Assembly: GCA_963729275.1 (NCBI GenBank)
Contig: CAVSNH010000013.1
Coordinates: 1,240,001-1,304,000, forward strand
DNA: 64,000 nucleotides
Source: CAVSNH01 sp963729275
GTDB taxonomy: Bacteria; Actinomycetota; Acidimicrobiia; Acidimicrobiales; RAAP-2
Direction of reading: 5' to 3'
The notes beneath the pieces were generated by a model. The model ran no database searches, was not told the DNA's origin, and saw only the letters and a list, made by a program, of their open reading frames with translations. Position numbers and translations under genes: made by a program. Positions 35,932 through 44,925 of the stretch are shown here, in pieces (the first letter of the stretch is position 1; each line of letters begins with the position of its first letter).

Positions 35932-36293
35932 CTCTGCCCTCCCTGTCTGTACGGGGCGAGGCCCGTTCGAGTCAGTATGGAGGACGGCTCGGGATCAGAC
36001 CAGGGCTCCGCCCACGGCGATGGGCTGGCCCTCGGAGGGCAGCCCGGGCCTTCAGGCTCTTCGCCGTTGGCCAAGCCCACCACCGGCTGGCACTACCGGC
36101 TGGTTGAGAGGCGAGCCGCCCTGTGAGCCGTAGAAGGCGGCATCCCCCCAGCCGAAGACGCCCCCGTCACGACACAGTTCCCAAAGGCTCTGGTCGGGCG
36201 ATCATGGTAGGGCGCACCCTGGCGAGAACCAGGGATGCGACGGGGAACACCCACCGGACGATTGCGCGTCGAGGGACAGTCAGCACCTCCCCG
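35932..36293. other. Non-coding gap upstream of the saccharopine dehydrogenase-like gene
   Basis: About 360 bp in which open frames are short and lack coding character. The region holds the ribosome site of the leftward gene at its left end. The sequence GTTCGAGTC near 35964 recalls a tRNA T-loop, but no cloverleaf can be built around it. Confidence 0.4.
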
Positions 36294-36698
36294 TCACGGC
36301 CACGAGGTCACGGCCTCGATGTCGAGAGCCAACACCGGTCCTGGTATGGGGACGTCGCGGTACTGCGAGTACTTCTCCGTCAGCAGCCGCACGGCCGTGT
36401 CCCGCTCGTGCTCGTCGTCGACGATCCGGCCACGTCCGTCGACCCGTACCCACCACAATTCCGACCAATTCTCGTCATAGTGGTCCACAAGCAGCGTGAA
36501 GAAGCTGCGCGTCCGCAGGTTCACGACTCGCTGCAGCGCGCCTCCCGCCTTCGGCTTTCCGTCGATCCCCGAATAGATGACCTGGCCTGCCAGTGCGAAA
36601 CAGCAGGGGACGAGATGGGGGCGATCTCGAGGCGTGAGGGTCGCCAATCGTGCGACCTTGGCCGTACGGAGTCGTTGCCGCGCCTCCTCTGCCCTCAC
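36294..36698 (-). CDS. PPOX-class F420-dependent/FMN split-barrel protein
   Basis: A 134-residue flavin- or F420-binding split-barrel protein. The core reads AKVARLATLTPRDRPHLVP, then VIYSGIDGKPK, and ends VPIPGPVLALDIEAVTSW, matching the TIGR03668-like PPOX class found in F420-making actinobacteria. It likely reduces a quinone or xenobiotic with F420H2 or binds F420. GTG at 36698 is chosen because it starts just before the homologous region and lies 25 bp after the stop of the LLM oxidoreductase, its likely operon partner. TAGCGT lies seven bases upstream and could give a leaderless internal transcript. Confidence 0.82.
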   Translation of the reverse strand: MRAEEARQRLRTAKVARLATLTPRDRPHLVPCCFALAGQVIYSGIDGKPKAGGALQRVVNLRTRSFFTLLVDHYDENWSELWWVRVDGRGRIVDDEHERDTAVRLLTEKYSQYRDVPIPGPVLALDIEAVTSWP

Positions 36699-36705
36699 GA
36701 CCTCG

Positions 36706-36711
36706 ACGCTA
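36706..36711 (-). promoter_or_regulatory. Possible internal -10 for the PPOX gene
   Basis: TAGCGT on the minus strand, seven bases before the GTG at 36698 and only 12 bp after the stop of the preceding gene. It is a weak match and may be fortuitous because the two genes are probably cotranscribed. Confidence 0.2.
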
Positions 36712-36723
36712 TCGGCATCGAGA

Positions 36724-37776
36724 TCACGAAGATGTGCCCGCTTGAGCCAGCACTCGCGCGACCTCTCCGAACCGCTGGAAGTCTTCAGCGGACCGGCGGA
36801 AGGCCATGCCGGCCATGTAGAGAACCAGGCGCACCTGACACGCCTGGAGTGAGGAACAGCGTTCGATGATGCGCCCCGGAAGCTCGGCCCAGTTTCCCTC
36901 GACCGTGAAATGGGAGAGCAGCTCATCGGGGACGGCACGCAACATGGCGGCCTGGTCTCCCGCCTTCTGAGCGTCGCGCAGGCGTTGCGTCGTGCCGGGG
37001 TAGCCGAGTTGATCGAAGATGAAGGCGTAGTTCGGGGTCGAGCCGTAGAAGGCCACCATCGTGCGGCACGCGTCCCGCCATCGCGTTCGCTCCGCCTCGT
37101 CGTCGCCCACGATGGTGAAGAGCGGAACGAAGAGCGATAGCGACGAGAGCCTTCGACCGGAGCGCTCTGCCCCGGCAGCCAGATTCGGCAGCAAGGTCGT
37201 CTCGTAGTAAGGGATCGTATTGAGCGGGTGGACGTGCACCCCGTCGGCCACGTCCCCGGCCATACGAAGCATCCAGGGATTCACGGCGGCAATGTCGATG
37301 GGCGGGTCAGCCACCTCGATCTGTCCGGGTGACCACATGGGCGGCAAGAAACTGAAGGTGTAGTACCGGCCCTCGAAGTCCAGTGGCGCCGTGCCTCGAA
37401 ACGCCGTGAAGATGGCCTTCAGCGCGAGCACGTATTCCCGCATGCGCGGGCCCGGTGGGTCGAAGTCGGCCGAGTACCGTCGTTCGACGTGGGCCTTGAC
37501 CTGTGGTCCGAGGCCGAGTCGGAAGCGACCTCCCGAGGCGTCGGCGAGCTCCCAGGCCACAGCGGCCGTGACCATGGGGCTCCGAGGAAAGGCGACGGCG
37601 ATCCCGGTGGCCAGGTCGAGATCGGCACCGGAGAGCGCGGCTGCCGCGCAGGAGAGATAGGCGGTGCGTCCCGCTTCGGTGATCACGAGGCCGGAGAAGC
37701 CGGCGGTCGCGCAGCGGTGGGCAAAGCCCCCCACCTCGGGCAACCGCAAGCCGCCCGTCATCACGTCGGTCTTCAC
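36724..37776 (-). CDS. LLM-class F420-dependent oxidoreductase
   Basis: A 350-residue luciferase-like monooxygenase (TIM barrel) of the TIGR03617-type F420-dependent group. Landmarks are FSGLVITEAGRTAYLS near the N-terminus, ASGGRFRLGLGPQVKAHVE, and FEGRYYTFSFLPPMW. It transfers hydride between F420H2 and an unidentified substrate. GTG at 37776 has GGAG eight bases upstream. The PPOX-like gene follows after 25 bp, so both may use the same F420 pool as one operon. Confidence 0.9.
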   Translation of the reverse strand: MKTDVMTGGLRLPEVGGFAHRCATAGFSGLVITEAGRTAYLSCAAAALSGADLDLATGIAVAFPRSPMVTAAVAWELADASGGRFRLGLGPQVKAHVERRYSADFDPPGPRMREYVLALKAIFTAFRGTAPLDFEGRYYTFSFLPPMWSPGQIEVADPPIDIAAVNPWMLRMAGDVADGVHVHPLNTIPYYETTLLPNLAAGAERSGRRLSSLSLFVPLFTIVGDDEAERTRWRDACRTMVAFYGSTPNYAFIFDQLGYPGTTQRLRDAQKAGDQAAMLRAVPDELLSHFTVEGNWAELPGRIIERCSSLQACQVRLVLYMAGMAFRRSAEDFQRFGEVARVLAQAGTSS

Positions 37777-38013
37777 CTGGATCGCTCCAGCAACTGGCTG
37801 ACCGGCCTCACCTCTGGGATGCCATTCGTCGTCGTGGCCATGGCCGCATGAACCTCAGGCTGCCGCGGTCGTACCGAACGTTGAGGTGACCGATGCGAGA
37901 GAGGGAGTGGATCCGCCCTTTCGGCTGTCTGATTCGTTCGCTCATGTGTCGTTCCCACCCTCCGGCAAGCTCGGCGACAACCCGTGATCACGATGCGGGA
38001 TGATCCTCTAACT

Positions 38014-38964
38014 TCAGGTCACCTCAAACCCACTCCGCTCGTTGCGCAACCCCACCATCAAGTTGTCCACTGCACAGTGCGCCATCGCTCTCCTGGTCTC
38101 CATCGTCGCCGAGCCCATGTGGGGAAGGATGATTGTGTTTGGTGCGCGCAGCAGGGGATCATCGGGATGAGGTGGCTCGTCTTCGAGCACGTCCAAGGCG
38201 GCGCCGGCGATGGTTCCCTCCGTCAGGGCGGAGGTCAGGGCTGCTTGATCAACAACCCCACCCCGTGATGTGTTGACAAGGAAGGCGGTTGGCCTCATCA
38301 ACTTGAATTCGTCTCGACTCATCATGTGCCGGGTCTTGGCATTCAGATCGACGTGAAGCGAAACGAAGTCCGCGTCCGGCAAACCGCTGGCCAGGTCGTG
38401 GACCCGGTCTACGTCATCGACAACCGCCAATCCGTTCCGGACGTCGACATACCGCACCTGCATCCTGGCGGCCAAGGCCCGCCTGGCCACGGCCTGACCG
38501 ATACGGCCGAATCCCACGAGGAGCAGCTGTTTCCCCGCCAGGTCGGCCCCTAACAAGCCCTGGCTCCAGCCGCCGCTGGCGACGGCGTGCATCCCATCGC
38601 AGATGCGCCGGGCGAGCATGGTCATCAACGCCATCGTGAGGTCGGCGACTGCGTCGCTCAGCACCGGGGTGATGGTGACGACGATTCCCCGCTCCTTGGC
38701 GGCGTCGACATCGATGTGATCGAGTCCGACGCTCATGGTGCTGACCAGTCGGAGTTTCGGGGCTGACTCGATCACGCCCCGATCAACGATGACATTGGAA
38801 CTCACCAGCAGGCCCTCGGCTTCCGCCAGTGCCAACTCGAAGACTCCATCTTCGGATCTGCCAGCCGGTAGAAAGGTGAGGTCATAGTCCGCCAGTCGGT
38901 CCAACAAGGACTGGGCCAGCGGCAGTGCGACCACAACCTTTGGACGCTCGGACACGGCAGTCAC
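38014..38964 (-). CDS. D-2-hydroxyacid dehydrogenase (glyoxylate/hydroxypyruvate reductase-like)
   Basis: A 316-residue NAD(P)-dependent dehydrogenase. The Rossmann motif is LLLVGFGRIGQAVARRAL; the catalytic triad is visible as Arg in LVNTSRGGVVDQAAL, Glu in DVLEDEPPHPDDP and His in ILPHMGSAT. It interconverts 2-oxoacids and D-2-hydroxyacids. The GTG start (38964-38962) overlaps the stop of the HpcH/HpaI aldolase as GTGA, so the two are translationally coupled. The aldolase could supply pyruvate or a short aldehyde/oxoacid, and this enzyme could reduce an oxoacid or oxidise the hydroxyacid feeding it. Confidence 0.92.
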   Translation of the reverse strand: MTAVSERPKVVVALPLAQSLLDRLADYDLTFLPAGRSEDGVFELALAEAEGLLVSSNVIVDRGVIESAPKLRLVSTMSVGLDHIDVDAAKERGIVVTITPVLSDAVADLTMALMTMLARRICDGMHAVASGGWSQGLLGADLAGKQLLLVGFGRIGQAVARRALAARMQVRYVDVRNGLAVVDDVDRVHDLASGLPDADFVSLHVDLNAKTRHMMSRDEFKLMRPTAFLVNTSRGGVVDQAALTSALTEGTIAGAALDVLEDEPPHPDDPLLRAPNTIILPHMGSATMETRRAMAHCAVDNLMVGLRNERSGFEVT

Positions 38965-39749
38965 AGGTACGCAGTAGTTGTCTCGGGTCGAGCAGTTGGC
39001 CGAACTTGCTCCAGCGCATCTCGGGCAGCGAGACCCAACAGTCCGATGTCGGACGCGACTTCGACCAGTCGGAACCCTTGCTGCAATCGCTTTGGTGCGG
39101 TCGTCGCATTTCCAGCAATGCCGGGTACCACGTCGTGACGTCGGCAGGCATCGATGACCCGGGCCAGCGCGTCCTTAAAACTCTGGTCCGGCTGGTCCGG
39201 TGCAGGAGGCAGGCCCAAGGTCACACTCAAGTCCGCTGGGCCCACGTAGACGGCGTCGACCCCGGGTACGGAGACGATGTCGTCGAGGTTGTCGATGGCA
39301 ACGCGAGTCTCCACCATCACGATGCAGGTCACCTCGTGGTTGGCACGAGCGAAGTAGTCAGGTCCGGCGTAGTAGTTCGCTCGGAGCGGTCCATAGCTTC
39401 GGCTGCCCGAAGGTGCATAACGACACGCAGAGACGGCGGCTCTCGCTTCTTCAGCCGAATTCACCATCGGCACGATGACTCCCCATGCACCTGCATCGAG
39501 GCACTTGCCAATGATGCCCTGCTCATTCCAGGGGACCCGGACGAGTGGCACCGTGTCCGTGGAGGAGATGCCCTGAAGCATGTGCACCATCTCGGAGTAG
39601 TCGATCAGGCCGTGCTGCATGTCGACGCAGACCCAGTCAAATCCGCAGTGCGACATGACCTCGGCGGACGCGCTGCTCGGAAACGTCAACCATCCGCCCA
39701 GGGCGGCGCCCTGTTCGCCCCAGATCGTTCGCAACGAGTTCTGACGCAT
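38961..39749 (-). CDS. HpcH/HpaI-family class II aldolase (2-oxo-3-deoxy acid aldolase)
   Basis: A 262-residue divalent-metal aldolase. The catalytic His is in CVDMQHGLIDY, metal ligand Glu in IVMVETRVAIDN and Asp in YVGPADLSVTLG, and substrate-phosphate or carboxylate loops include VPWNEQ. Family members cleave 2-oxo-4-hydroxy acids to pyruvate plus an aldehyde. ATG at 39749 is preceded by GAGGAGGGG. It is first in a two-gene operon with a 2-hydroxyacid dehydrogenase coupled by GTGA overlap. The true substrate could come from aromatic or sugar-acid breakdown; nothing nearby decides it. Confidence 0.92.
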   Translation of the reverse strand: MRQNSLRTIWGEQGAALGGWLTFPSSASAEVMSHCGFDWVCVDMQHGLIDYSEMVHMLQGISSTDTVPLVRVPWNEQGIIGKCLDAGAWGVIVPMVNSAEEARAAVSACRYAPSGSRSYGPLRANYYAGPDYFARANHEVTCIVMVETRVAIDNLDDIVSVPGVDAVYVGPADLSVTLGLPPAPDQPDQSFKDALARVIDACRRHDVVPGIAGNATTAPKRLQQGFRLVEVASDIGLLGLAARDALEQVRPTARPETTTAYL

Positions 39750-39992
39750 TGTTCCCCTCCTCGCCGAGGGATCCTACGTGCAGCACCCGGCCGAAACCTG
39801 CGGGCTTGCCCACTCGGAGGGCCACATTGGAGTGTTGTGGGGTAGTCGGCGAACTCGACTGACGGGGAAGTCCATGATGGACGTCAGGTTTCTGAGCCTC
39901 ACCATCCTGTACAGAGATGATTCACGACCAAGGCTGGACCCCGGTACCAGCGAAACCGGAACAAGGTCGCCAGATTCTGGCGCCCCACGGTG

Positions 39993-41300
39993 TCAACCAG
40001 CTCGGCCGTTCCCTCCCGTCGGTTGCCATCCGGCCAGAGGGAAGGCCACTTCGACGTCAAGCCCACCATCCGGGTTGGATCGAATGCTCAATCGAGCGTC
40101 GTGAGCCTCGGCGATAGCCAGAACGATCGAGAGACCCAAGCCCGAGCCCTCTCGCTGACCGGTGCGATCTGACCCCATGCGTTGGAAGGGCAGGAGGAGC
40201 CGGTCCAACTCCGTCGGTGGTACCACCGGCCCGGTATTGATCACCGAGACGACGGCTTGACCGTCCCGGCCCTGGGTGGAGACATCGACCCGCCCGTGCT
40301 CGACATTGTGACGGAGGGCATTGTCGATGAGGTTGGCCACCAGACGCTCGACCAGCCGTCCGTCACCCATGGCCCGGGCCGCCCGCAGGGTCGAGTGGAC
40401 GTGGATCCCGCGATCCTCAGCCTCCGCCGTGCGGGCGAGCAGGACGACCTCGGTGACTGTCGCCAGATCGAGGAGCTCGCGCTGGTCGAGTCCAGCCTGA
40501 CCCCTGGTCAGGGTCAGAAGCGCTTCGACCAACCGCTCCTCGTCCTCGCCGGATGCGAGAACGCTCTCGTGTGCTTCTCGGAGAGTGTCAGTGGTGGCGT
40601 GGGGATCGGCCAAAGCCACCTGCACGACAGTTCGCTGACGGGCGAGGGGCGTCCGCAGCTCATGCGAGGCGTTGGAGACGAACTGGCGCTGGGACTGGAA
40701 CGACTTGTCGAGGCGTGCGAGCAAGTCGTCGAAGGTGTCACCGAGCTCCTTGAGCTCGTCGTTGGGACCGTCGAGATCGAGCCGCCGGTGCAGGTTGGTG
40801 GCCGAGATGTCTCGCACTGCCGAGGTCATCGTCCGGAGAGGCCGAAGGACCCGTCCCGCCATCAGCCAGCCGAGGGCGATGGAGACGACGGCCATGATGG
40901 CCAGGGCGATGCCGGACCTGATGAGCAGCTGGTGCAGCTCGTTGGCATTGAACTGGGCGGCCTCCACTTGGAGTTGGTGGGCCTGGGCGAGTGCCTGCTT
41001 CAAGGTGGGAGGCCGGGTTCCCCCTTTGATCTTGACTGCCACCTGGGAGGGTTGGGAGCCCTGGCTCAAGGAGCCGTGGCTCAGAAAGGTCCCGTGGGCG
41101 CTCAGTCCACCAGGTCCGTGACTGAAGGTAACGCTGCCGCTTCCCGTCGTGTCTCGGACGAGCACATAGGTGATGGCGAGGACAGCTGCTCCCGAGAGGA
41201 GGAACAGCCCGCCGTAGATCAGGGTCAGACGAAGACGGATCGTGTGCCGGACCCCTGGGGCTCGCCGGGCCGCGGCCTTGATCCCATCGGGTAGGGCCAT
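39993..41300 (-). CDS. Two-component sensor histidine kinase
   Basis: A 435-residue membrane kinase. TM1 is about residues 24-47 and TM2 about 127-149, bounding an ~80-residue extracytoplasmic sensor rich in Gly/Ser. A HAMP linker follows, then the HisKA box FVSNASHELRTPLA with phospho-acceptor His213, the N box LIDNALRHN and the G box GSGLGLSIVLAIAEAH. Kinase and response regulator genes are two bases apart, regulator first. The pair diverges from the export operon beginning at 42219, so sensing of a cell-envelope toxin or peptide is a reasonable inference. Confidence 0.95.
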   Translation of the reverse strand: MALPDGIKAAARRAPGVRHTIRLRLTLIYGGLFLLSGAAVLAITYVLVRDTTGSGSVTFSHGPGGLSAHGTFLSHGSLSQGSQPSQVAVKIKGGTRPPTLKQALAQAHQLQVEAAQFNANELHQLLIRSGIALAIMAVVSIALGWLMAGRVLRPLRTMTSAVRDISATNLHRRLDLDGPNDELKELGDTFDDLLARLDKSFQSQRQFVSNASHELRTPLARQRTVVQVALADPHATTDTLREAHESVLASGEDEERLVEALLTLTRGQAGLDQRELLDLATVTEVVLLARTAEAEDRGIHVHSTLRAARAMGDGRLVERLVANLIDNALRHNVEHGRVDVSTQGRDGQAVVSVINTGPVVPPTELDRLLLPFQRMGSDRTGQREGSGLGLSIVLAIAEAHDARLSIRSNPDGGLDVEVAFPLAGWQPTGGNGRAG

Positions 41301-41302
41301 GC

Positions 41303-41956
41303 TCAGATCCGGTATCCGGCCTTGGCCACCGTCTCGATCACGGGCGGGTCGCCGAGCTTGGTGCGAAGTCGGCTCACCGTCACCTTGACGGCATTGGTAA
41401 ACGGGTCTGCGGCCTCGTCCCAGACCCGCTCGAGCAGCTCCTCGGCCGCCACCGTCCGGCCCCCTGAGGCGAGCAGGAGATGCAGTACGTCGAACTCCTT
41501 GGGCGTGAGATCGAGCGAGCGCCCGCCGCGGCAGGCGCGACGTTGGGCGGCGTCCAGTTCGAGGTCCCCTTGGCGCAGGACGGGGGGGATGGCCGGCTGG
41601 GATCGCCGGAAGAGGGCGCCGATGCGCGCCACGAGAACCGGGAAGTCGAACGGCTTGGGCAGATAGTCGTCTGCACCGAGAGCGAGCCCGTCGACGAGGT
41701 CGTCCATGGTGATGGCTGCGGTGAGCATGAGGACCCGGCTCCGGCAGCTGGCCTCCACTAGTTGGGAACAGATCTCGTCGCCGTGCAGCCCGGGCAGGTC
41801 ACGGTCGAGCACGATGACGTCAAACTCGCCCTCCAGGGCTCGGGTCAGCCCGCCCGGCCCCTCGAAGACGACGTCCACCCTCATCCCTTCCCGGCGGAGG
41901 CCGACGCCGATGGCTTCCGCCATCTCCGCGTCGTCCTCGATGACGAGCACCCGCAC
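41303..41956 (-). CDS. OmpR/PhoB-family response regulator
   Basis: A 217-residue two-domain regulator. The receiver starts MRVLVIEDDAEM with acidic pocket residues D8/D9 and phospho-acceptor D51 in VIVLDRDLPG; the conserved Lys is in LPKPFDFP. The C-terminal winged helix has LDLTPKEFDVLHLLL and ITVSRLRTKLGD-type recognition sequence (VKVTVSRLRTKLG). GTG at 41956 follows GGGAGG by five bases; the longer frame to 42031 lacks a signal. It is the partner of the adjoining kinase and probably binds the direct repeat at 42144-42161 ahead of the divergent export operon. Confidence 0.95.
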   Translation of the reverse strand: MRVLVIEDDAEMAEAIGVGLRREGMRVDVVFEGPGGLTRALEGEFDVIVLDRDLPGLHGDEICSQLVEASCRSRVLMLTAAITMDDLVDGLALGADDYLPKPFDFPVLVARIGALFRRSQPAIPPVLRQGDLELDAAQRRACRGGRSLDLTPKEFDVLHLLLASGGRTVAAEELLERVWDEAADPFTNAVKVTVSRLRTKLGDPPVIETVAKAGYRI

Positions 41957-42143
41957 GTCGCCTCCCTGCGAGCCTGGTCCTCCAGGCTCTTTCCCGCGCG
42001 TCGGCGCCGACGATGGCCGTTCCGCTCTCAACAGGATGCCCGACGCGGGGTTGCGGAAAGGTTTCAGGACGAAGGGCCTGCAGTGTGGGCTCTGGATCCT
42101 CTTATCAAATGCTTATGGACGAGGGGCCATCTCGGCGTCGATT

Positions 42144-42161
42144 GAAACCGTCCCGAAACCG
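42144..42161 (+). promoter_or_regulatory. OmpR-like direct repeat (GAAACCG, 11-bp period) at export-operon promoter
   Basis: GAAACCG occurs at 42144-42150 and again at 42155-42161, giving an 11-bp period typical of OmpR/PhoB-family sites. A -10-like TACAAC lies at 42171-42176, so the repeat covers the -35 position, as expected for activation. It sits between the response regulator and the operon it would control. Confidence 0.45.
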
Positions 42162-42218
42162 CTGGTGTCGTACAACGGCAGGTGAAGCACCATCTCGCTC
42201 GAGGCAAAGGCAGGGCCC

Positions 42219-42941
42219 ATGCACGACGTCGCCATCGACATCGACCAATCCGACTCACGAGGACGATTCCGGCTACGGCGCTCCGGCGCTGTCGTCGCCG
42301 TCCTCGTGACCACCGCTCTTATGGCGGCGGCTTGCTCCAGTGGCAGCGCCAGTCCGGGCGTCGCCAGTCTGGGGACGAGTCAGACCTCGGCCGACCATGG
42401 CGGCTCGTCTTCGGATCCGAGCGGAGCCGCGACCTCCGGCGCCCCGGGAGGTCCGGGGAGCCAGTCCGGGGGGGTGATCATCAGTGGTGGGTCCGGCTCG
42501 AGTTCGAACGGGCTGGCCTTCTCCCAGTGCATGCGGTCCCATGGCGTGGCCAGCTTCCCCGATCCCAACAGCCAGGGCCAGATCTCCTTCGGCTCCGGTA
42601 ACGGGATCGACTCGCAATCGCCGCAGTTCCAGTCGGCCCAGCAGGCCTGCCAAAAGCTGCTGCCGAACGGAGGACAACCGACGCCCGCCCAACAGGCCCA
42701 GGCCCTGGCCGCCGCCCTCAAGATGTCCCAGTGCATGCGGGCCCACGGCATCACCGACTTCCCCGACCCGAGCACCAAAGGGGGCGGGATCCAGATCAAG
42801 CTCAACGGCGGCTCCGGCGGCGATCTCAATCCGCAGTCGCCGCTCTTCCAGTCGGCCCAGAAAGCGTGCGCCAAGGACCTGCCTGGCAAGATCGGCGCCG
42901 CCGGTACGCCTAAATCCTCCTTCAGTGCGGGCGCCCCATGA
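42219..42941 (+). CDS. Lipoprotein with duplicated CMRxHG motif domain
   Basis: A 240-residue predicted lipoprotein. The N-terminal hydrophobic segment ends in the lipobox ALMAAAC, followed by a Ser/Gly-rich linker to about residue 85. Two copies of a ~50-residue domain follow: FSQCMRSHGVASFPDPN with QSAQQACQKLLP, and MSQCMRAHGITDFPDPS with QSAQKACAKDLP. Each has a Cys pair that could form a disulfide. The gene is first in an operon with adaptor, ATPase, small membrane protein and permease, and its stop overlaps the adaptor start as ATGA. It may be an extracytoplasmic partner of the exporter or the substrate sensor; the molecular function is unknown. Confidence 0.8.
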   Translation: MHDVAIDIDQSDSRGRFRLRRSGAVVAVLVTTALMAAACSSGSASPGVASLGTSQTSADHGGSSSDPSGAATSGAPGGPGSQSGGVIISGGSGSSSNGLAFSQCMRSHGVASFPDPNSQGQISFGSGNGIDSQSPQFQSAQQACQKLLPNGGQPTPAQQAQALAAALKMSQCMRAHGITDFPDPSTKGGGIQIKLNGGSGGDLNPQSPLFQSAQKACAKDLPGKIGAAGTPKSSFSAGAP

Positions 42942-44122
42942 GCGAGGCCACGGCTGAGACGGTGGCCGTCGAGCCCCTCATCCCGGAACTCGGTCCCGAC
43001 CGCCACCGAGGCCGTCGCTGGATCGGCGTCACCGCCGCCCTGGTGGTGGTAGTCGCCGTCGTCGTCGTCGTGCTCGCCGTCACCGACCCCTTCGGGGGCT
43101 CGAGCCCGTCGAGCACCGGCGTCACCGACAACGCCTATCCGACCTCGCTCTACACCGTCACCCAGCAACCGTTGACGTCGCAGACCGACGTGAGCGCCAC
43201 CTTGGGCTATGCCGGGAGCTACTCGATCGTGAACCAGGCCCAGGGCACGATCACCTCACTGCCGTCCATCGGTCAGGTCGTCTCCCAGGGCCAAGTCCTC
43301 TACCAGGTGAACGGCAGCCCGGTCGTGCTCCTCTACGGCTCGACCCCGGCTTACCGGACCCTTTCCGAGGGGGCCTCGGCCTCCGACGTCACCGGCCTCG
43401 ACGTCCAGGAGCTCAACGCCGACCTCGTAGCGCTGGGCTATGTGAGCAGCGCCGACCTCGACCCCACGTCGGACGAGTTCGGCTACTGGACCAAGGTCGG
43501 GGTGGAAGCGCTCCAGGCCGCGCTCGGGGTGACTCAGAACGGCACCCTCACGTTGGGCCAGGCCGTCTTCCTGCCCACCGCCGCCCGCATCACCGCGTTG
43601 GGAGGGACGGTCACCTTGGGCGCGCCCGCCCAGCCGGGATCGACCATCCTCTCGGCCAGCTCGACCGCCCGACTGGTGACCATCGACCTCGATGCCGACC
43701 AGCAGTCCGAGGTGGCCGTGGGCGACAAGGTGACCATCACCCTGCCCAACAACCAGACCACGCCGGGAGTCGTCTCCTCGGTGGGCACGGTGGCCACCTC
43801 CTCATCCTCGGCCTCGGGGAGTGGCGGTCCCACCATCACCGTTCTCGTCACGCCCACCGATGCGGCCGCCACCGGCAGTCTCGACCAGGCACCGGTCGAG
43901 GTGGCCATCACCACGGGCAGCGTGTCGAGCGCCCTCGTCGTCCCCGTCGACGCGCTGCTGGCCCTGGCCAGCGGCGGCTACGCCGTCGAGGTGGTCTCGA
44001 CCTCGAATGCCCACCACTTGGTGGCGGTCAACCTCGGCCTCACCGACGACGCCAACGAGATGGTGCAGGTCACCGGAGCGGGGCTGGCCGCCGGTCAGCG
44101 GGTGGTGGTCCCCAACACATGA
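42938..44122 (+). CDS. Membrane-fusion/HlyD-like adaptor with peptidoglycan-binding domain
   Basis: A 394-residue protein with one N-terminal membrane anchor (about residues 26-49, strongly Val-rich). An extracytoplasmic region follows that includes a peptidoglycan-binding-like segment ([25 protein letters not shown]) and a C-terminal beta-barrel of the RND/MacA adaptor type ([17 protein letters not shown]). Such adaptors couple MacB-like ABC exporters to the cell envelope in Gram-positive bacteria. It overlaps the lipoprotein stop by ATGA and the ATPase start by another ATGA. Confidence 0.85.
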   Translation: MSEATAETVAVEPLIPELGPDRHRGRRWIGVTAALVVVVAVVVVVLAVTDPFGGSSPSSTGVTDNAYPTSLYTVTQQPLTSQTDVSATLGYAGSYSIVNQAQGTITSLPSIGQVVSQGQVLYQVNGSPVVLLYGSTPAYRTLSEGASASDVTGLDVQELNADLVALGYVSSADLDPTSDEFGYWTKVGVEALQAALGVTQNGTLTLGQAVFLPTAARITALGGTVTLGAPAQPGSTILSASSTARLVTIDLDADQQSEVAVGDKVTITLPNNQTTPGVVSSVGTVATSSSSASGSGGPTITVLVTPTDAAATGSLDQAPVEVAITTGSVSSALVVPVDALLALASGGYAVEVVSTSNAHHLVAVNLGLTDDANEMVQVTGAGLAAGQRVVVPNT

Positions 44123-44925
44123 GCGTCGACACAACAGTCGATGTCGCTCCGGTGGCACCGGTGGGCGGCCTCGACGGGCCGGGTTGGAACCATGGCGGGG
44201 CGCCACCGGTCCTCGAGCTCGAATCGGTCACCAAGCGCTACGACACCCAACCACCGGTCGTCGCCCTGGGCGGGGTCAGCTTCACCGTCCGGCAAGGTGA
44301 GCTGGTGGGTGTGGTCGGACCGTCGGGCTCGGGCAAGTCGACCCTCCTCCATCTCATGGGCACCCTGGACCGGCCGACCTCGGGCACGGTGCGCATCACC
44401 GGCCTCGACGTCGCCCACCTGAGCGATCGCGAGCTCGCCGCCGTGCGGGCCACTCGCATCGGCTTCGTCTTCCAGCAGTTCTTTCTGGCCGAGCACGCCA
44501 CCGCCCTCGAGAACGTGGCCGACGGCCTTCTCTATGCCGGCGTGGGGATCGCCGAGCGACGCCACAAGGCCCGGCAATCGCTGGCCCGGGTGGGGCTCGC
44601 CCATCGGGCCCATGCCCGTCCCACCCAGCTGTCGGGCGGCGAGCGCCAGCGGGTGGCCATCGCCCGCGCCCTGGTCGGTGAGCCGTCCATCGTGCTGGCC
44701 GACGAGCCGACCGGGAACCTCGACAGCGCCACCGGTCAGGCCATCCTGTCCCTCATGGAGGAACTCAACGCTGCCGGCGCCACCATCATCGTCATCACCC
44801 ACGACCGCGACCTGGCCGCTCGGCTGCCACGTCGGGTCGAGATGCTCGACGGGAGGATCGTCGTCGACACCGGGAAGACCGGGAGGATCGGCGACTGGCC
44901 GCCTTCAGGTCGGGAGCCGACGTGA
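44119..44925 (+). CDS. ABC transporter ATP-binding protein (MacB/LolD type)
   Basis: A 268-residue ATPase with Walker [13 protein letters not shown]-loop [12 protein letters not shown], signature [15 protein letters not shown], Walker [14 protein letters not shown] and switch His in VITHDRD. The TGNLDS ending of Walker B is characteristic of MacB/LolD-type mechanotransmitter transporters. It pairs with the FtsX-like permease two genes on. ATG overlaps the adaptor stop; its own stop overlaps the GTG of a small membrane protein. Confidence 0.95.
   Translation: MSVDTTVDVAPVAPVGGLDGPGWNHGGAPPVLELESVTKRYDTQPPVVALGGVSFTVRQGELVGVVGPSGSGKSTLLHLMGTLDRPTSGTVRITGLDVAHLSDRELAAVRATRIGFVFQQFFLAEHATALENVADGLLYAGVGIAERRHKARQSLARVGLAHRAHARPTQLSGGERQRVAIARALVGEPSIVLADEPTGNLDSATGQAILSLMEELNAAGATIIVITHDRDLAARLPRRVEMLDGRIVVDTGKTGRIGDWPPSGREPT

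Noticed and set aside
35955..35980. GTTCGAGTC resembling a tRNA T-loop
   Set aside because: No acceptor, D or anticodon stems can be paired around it.
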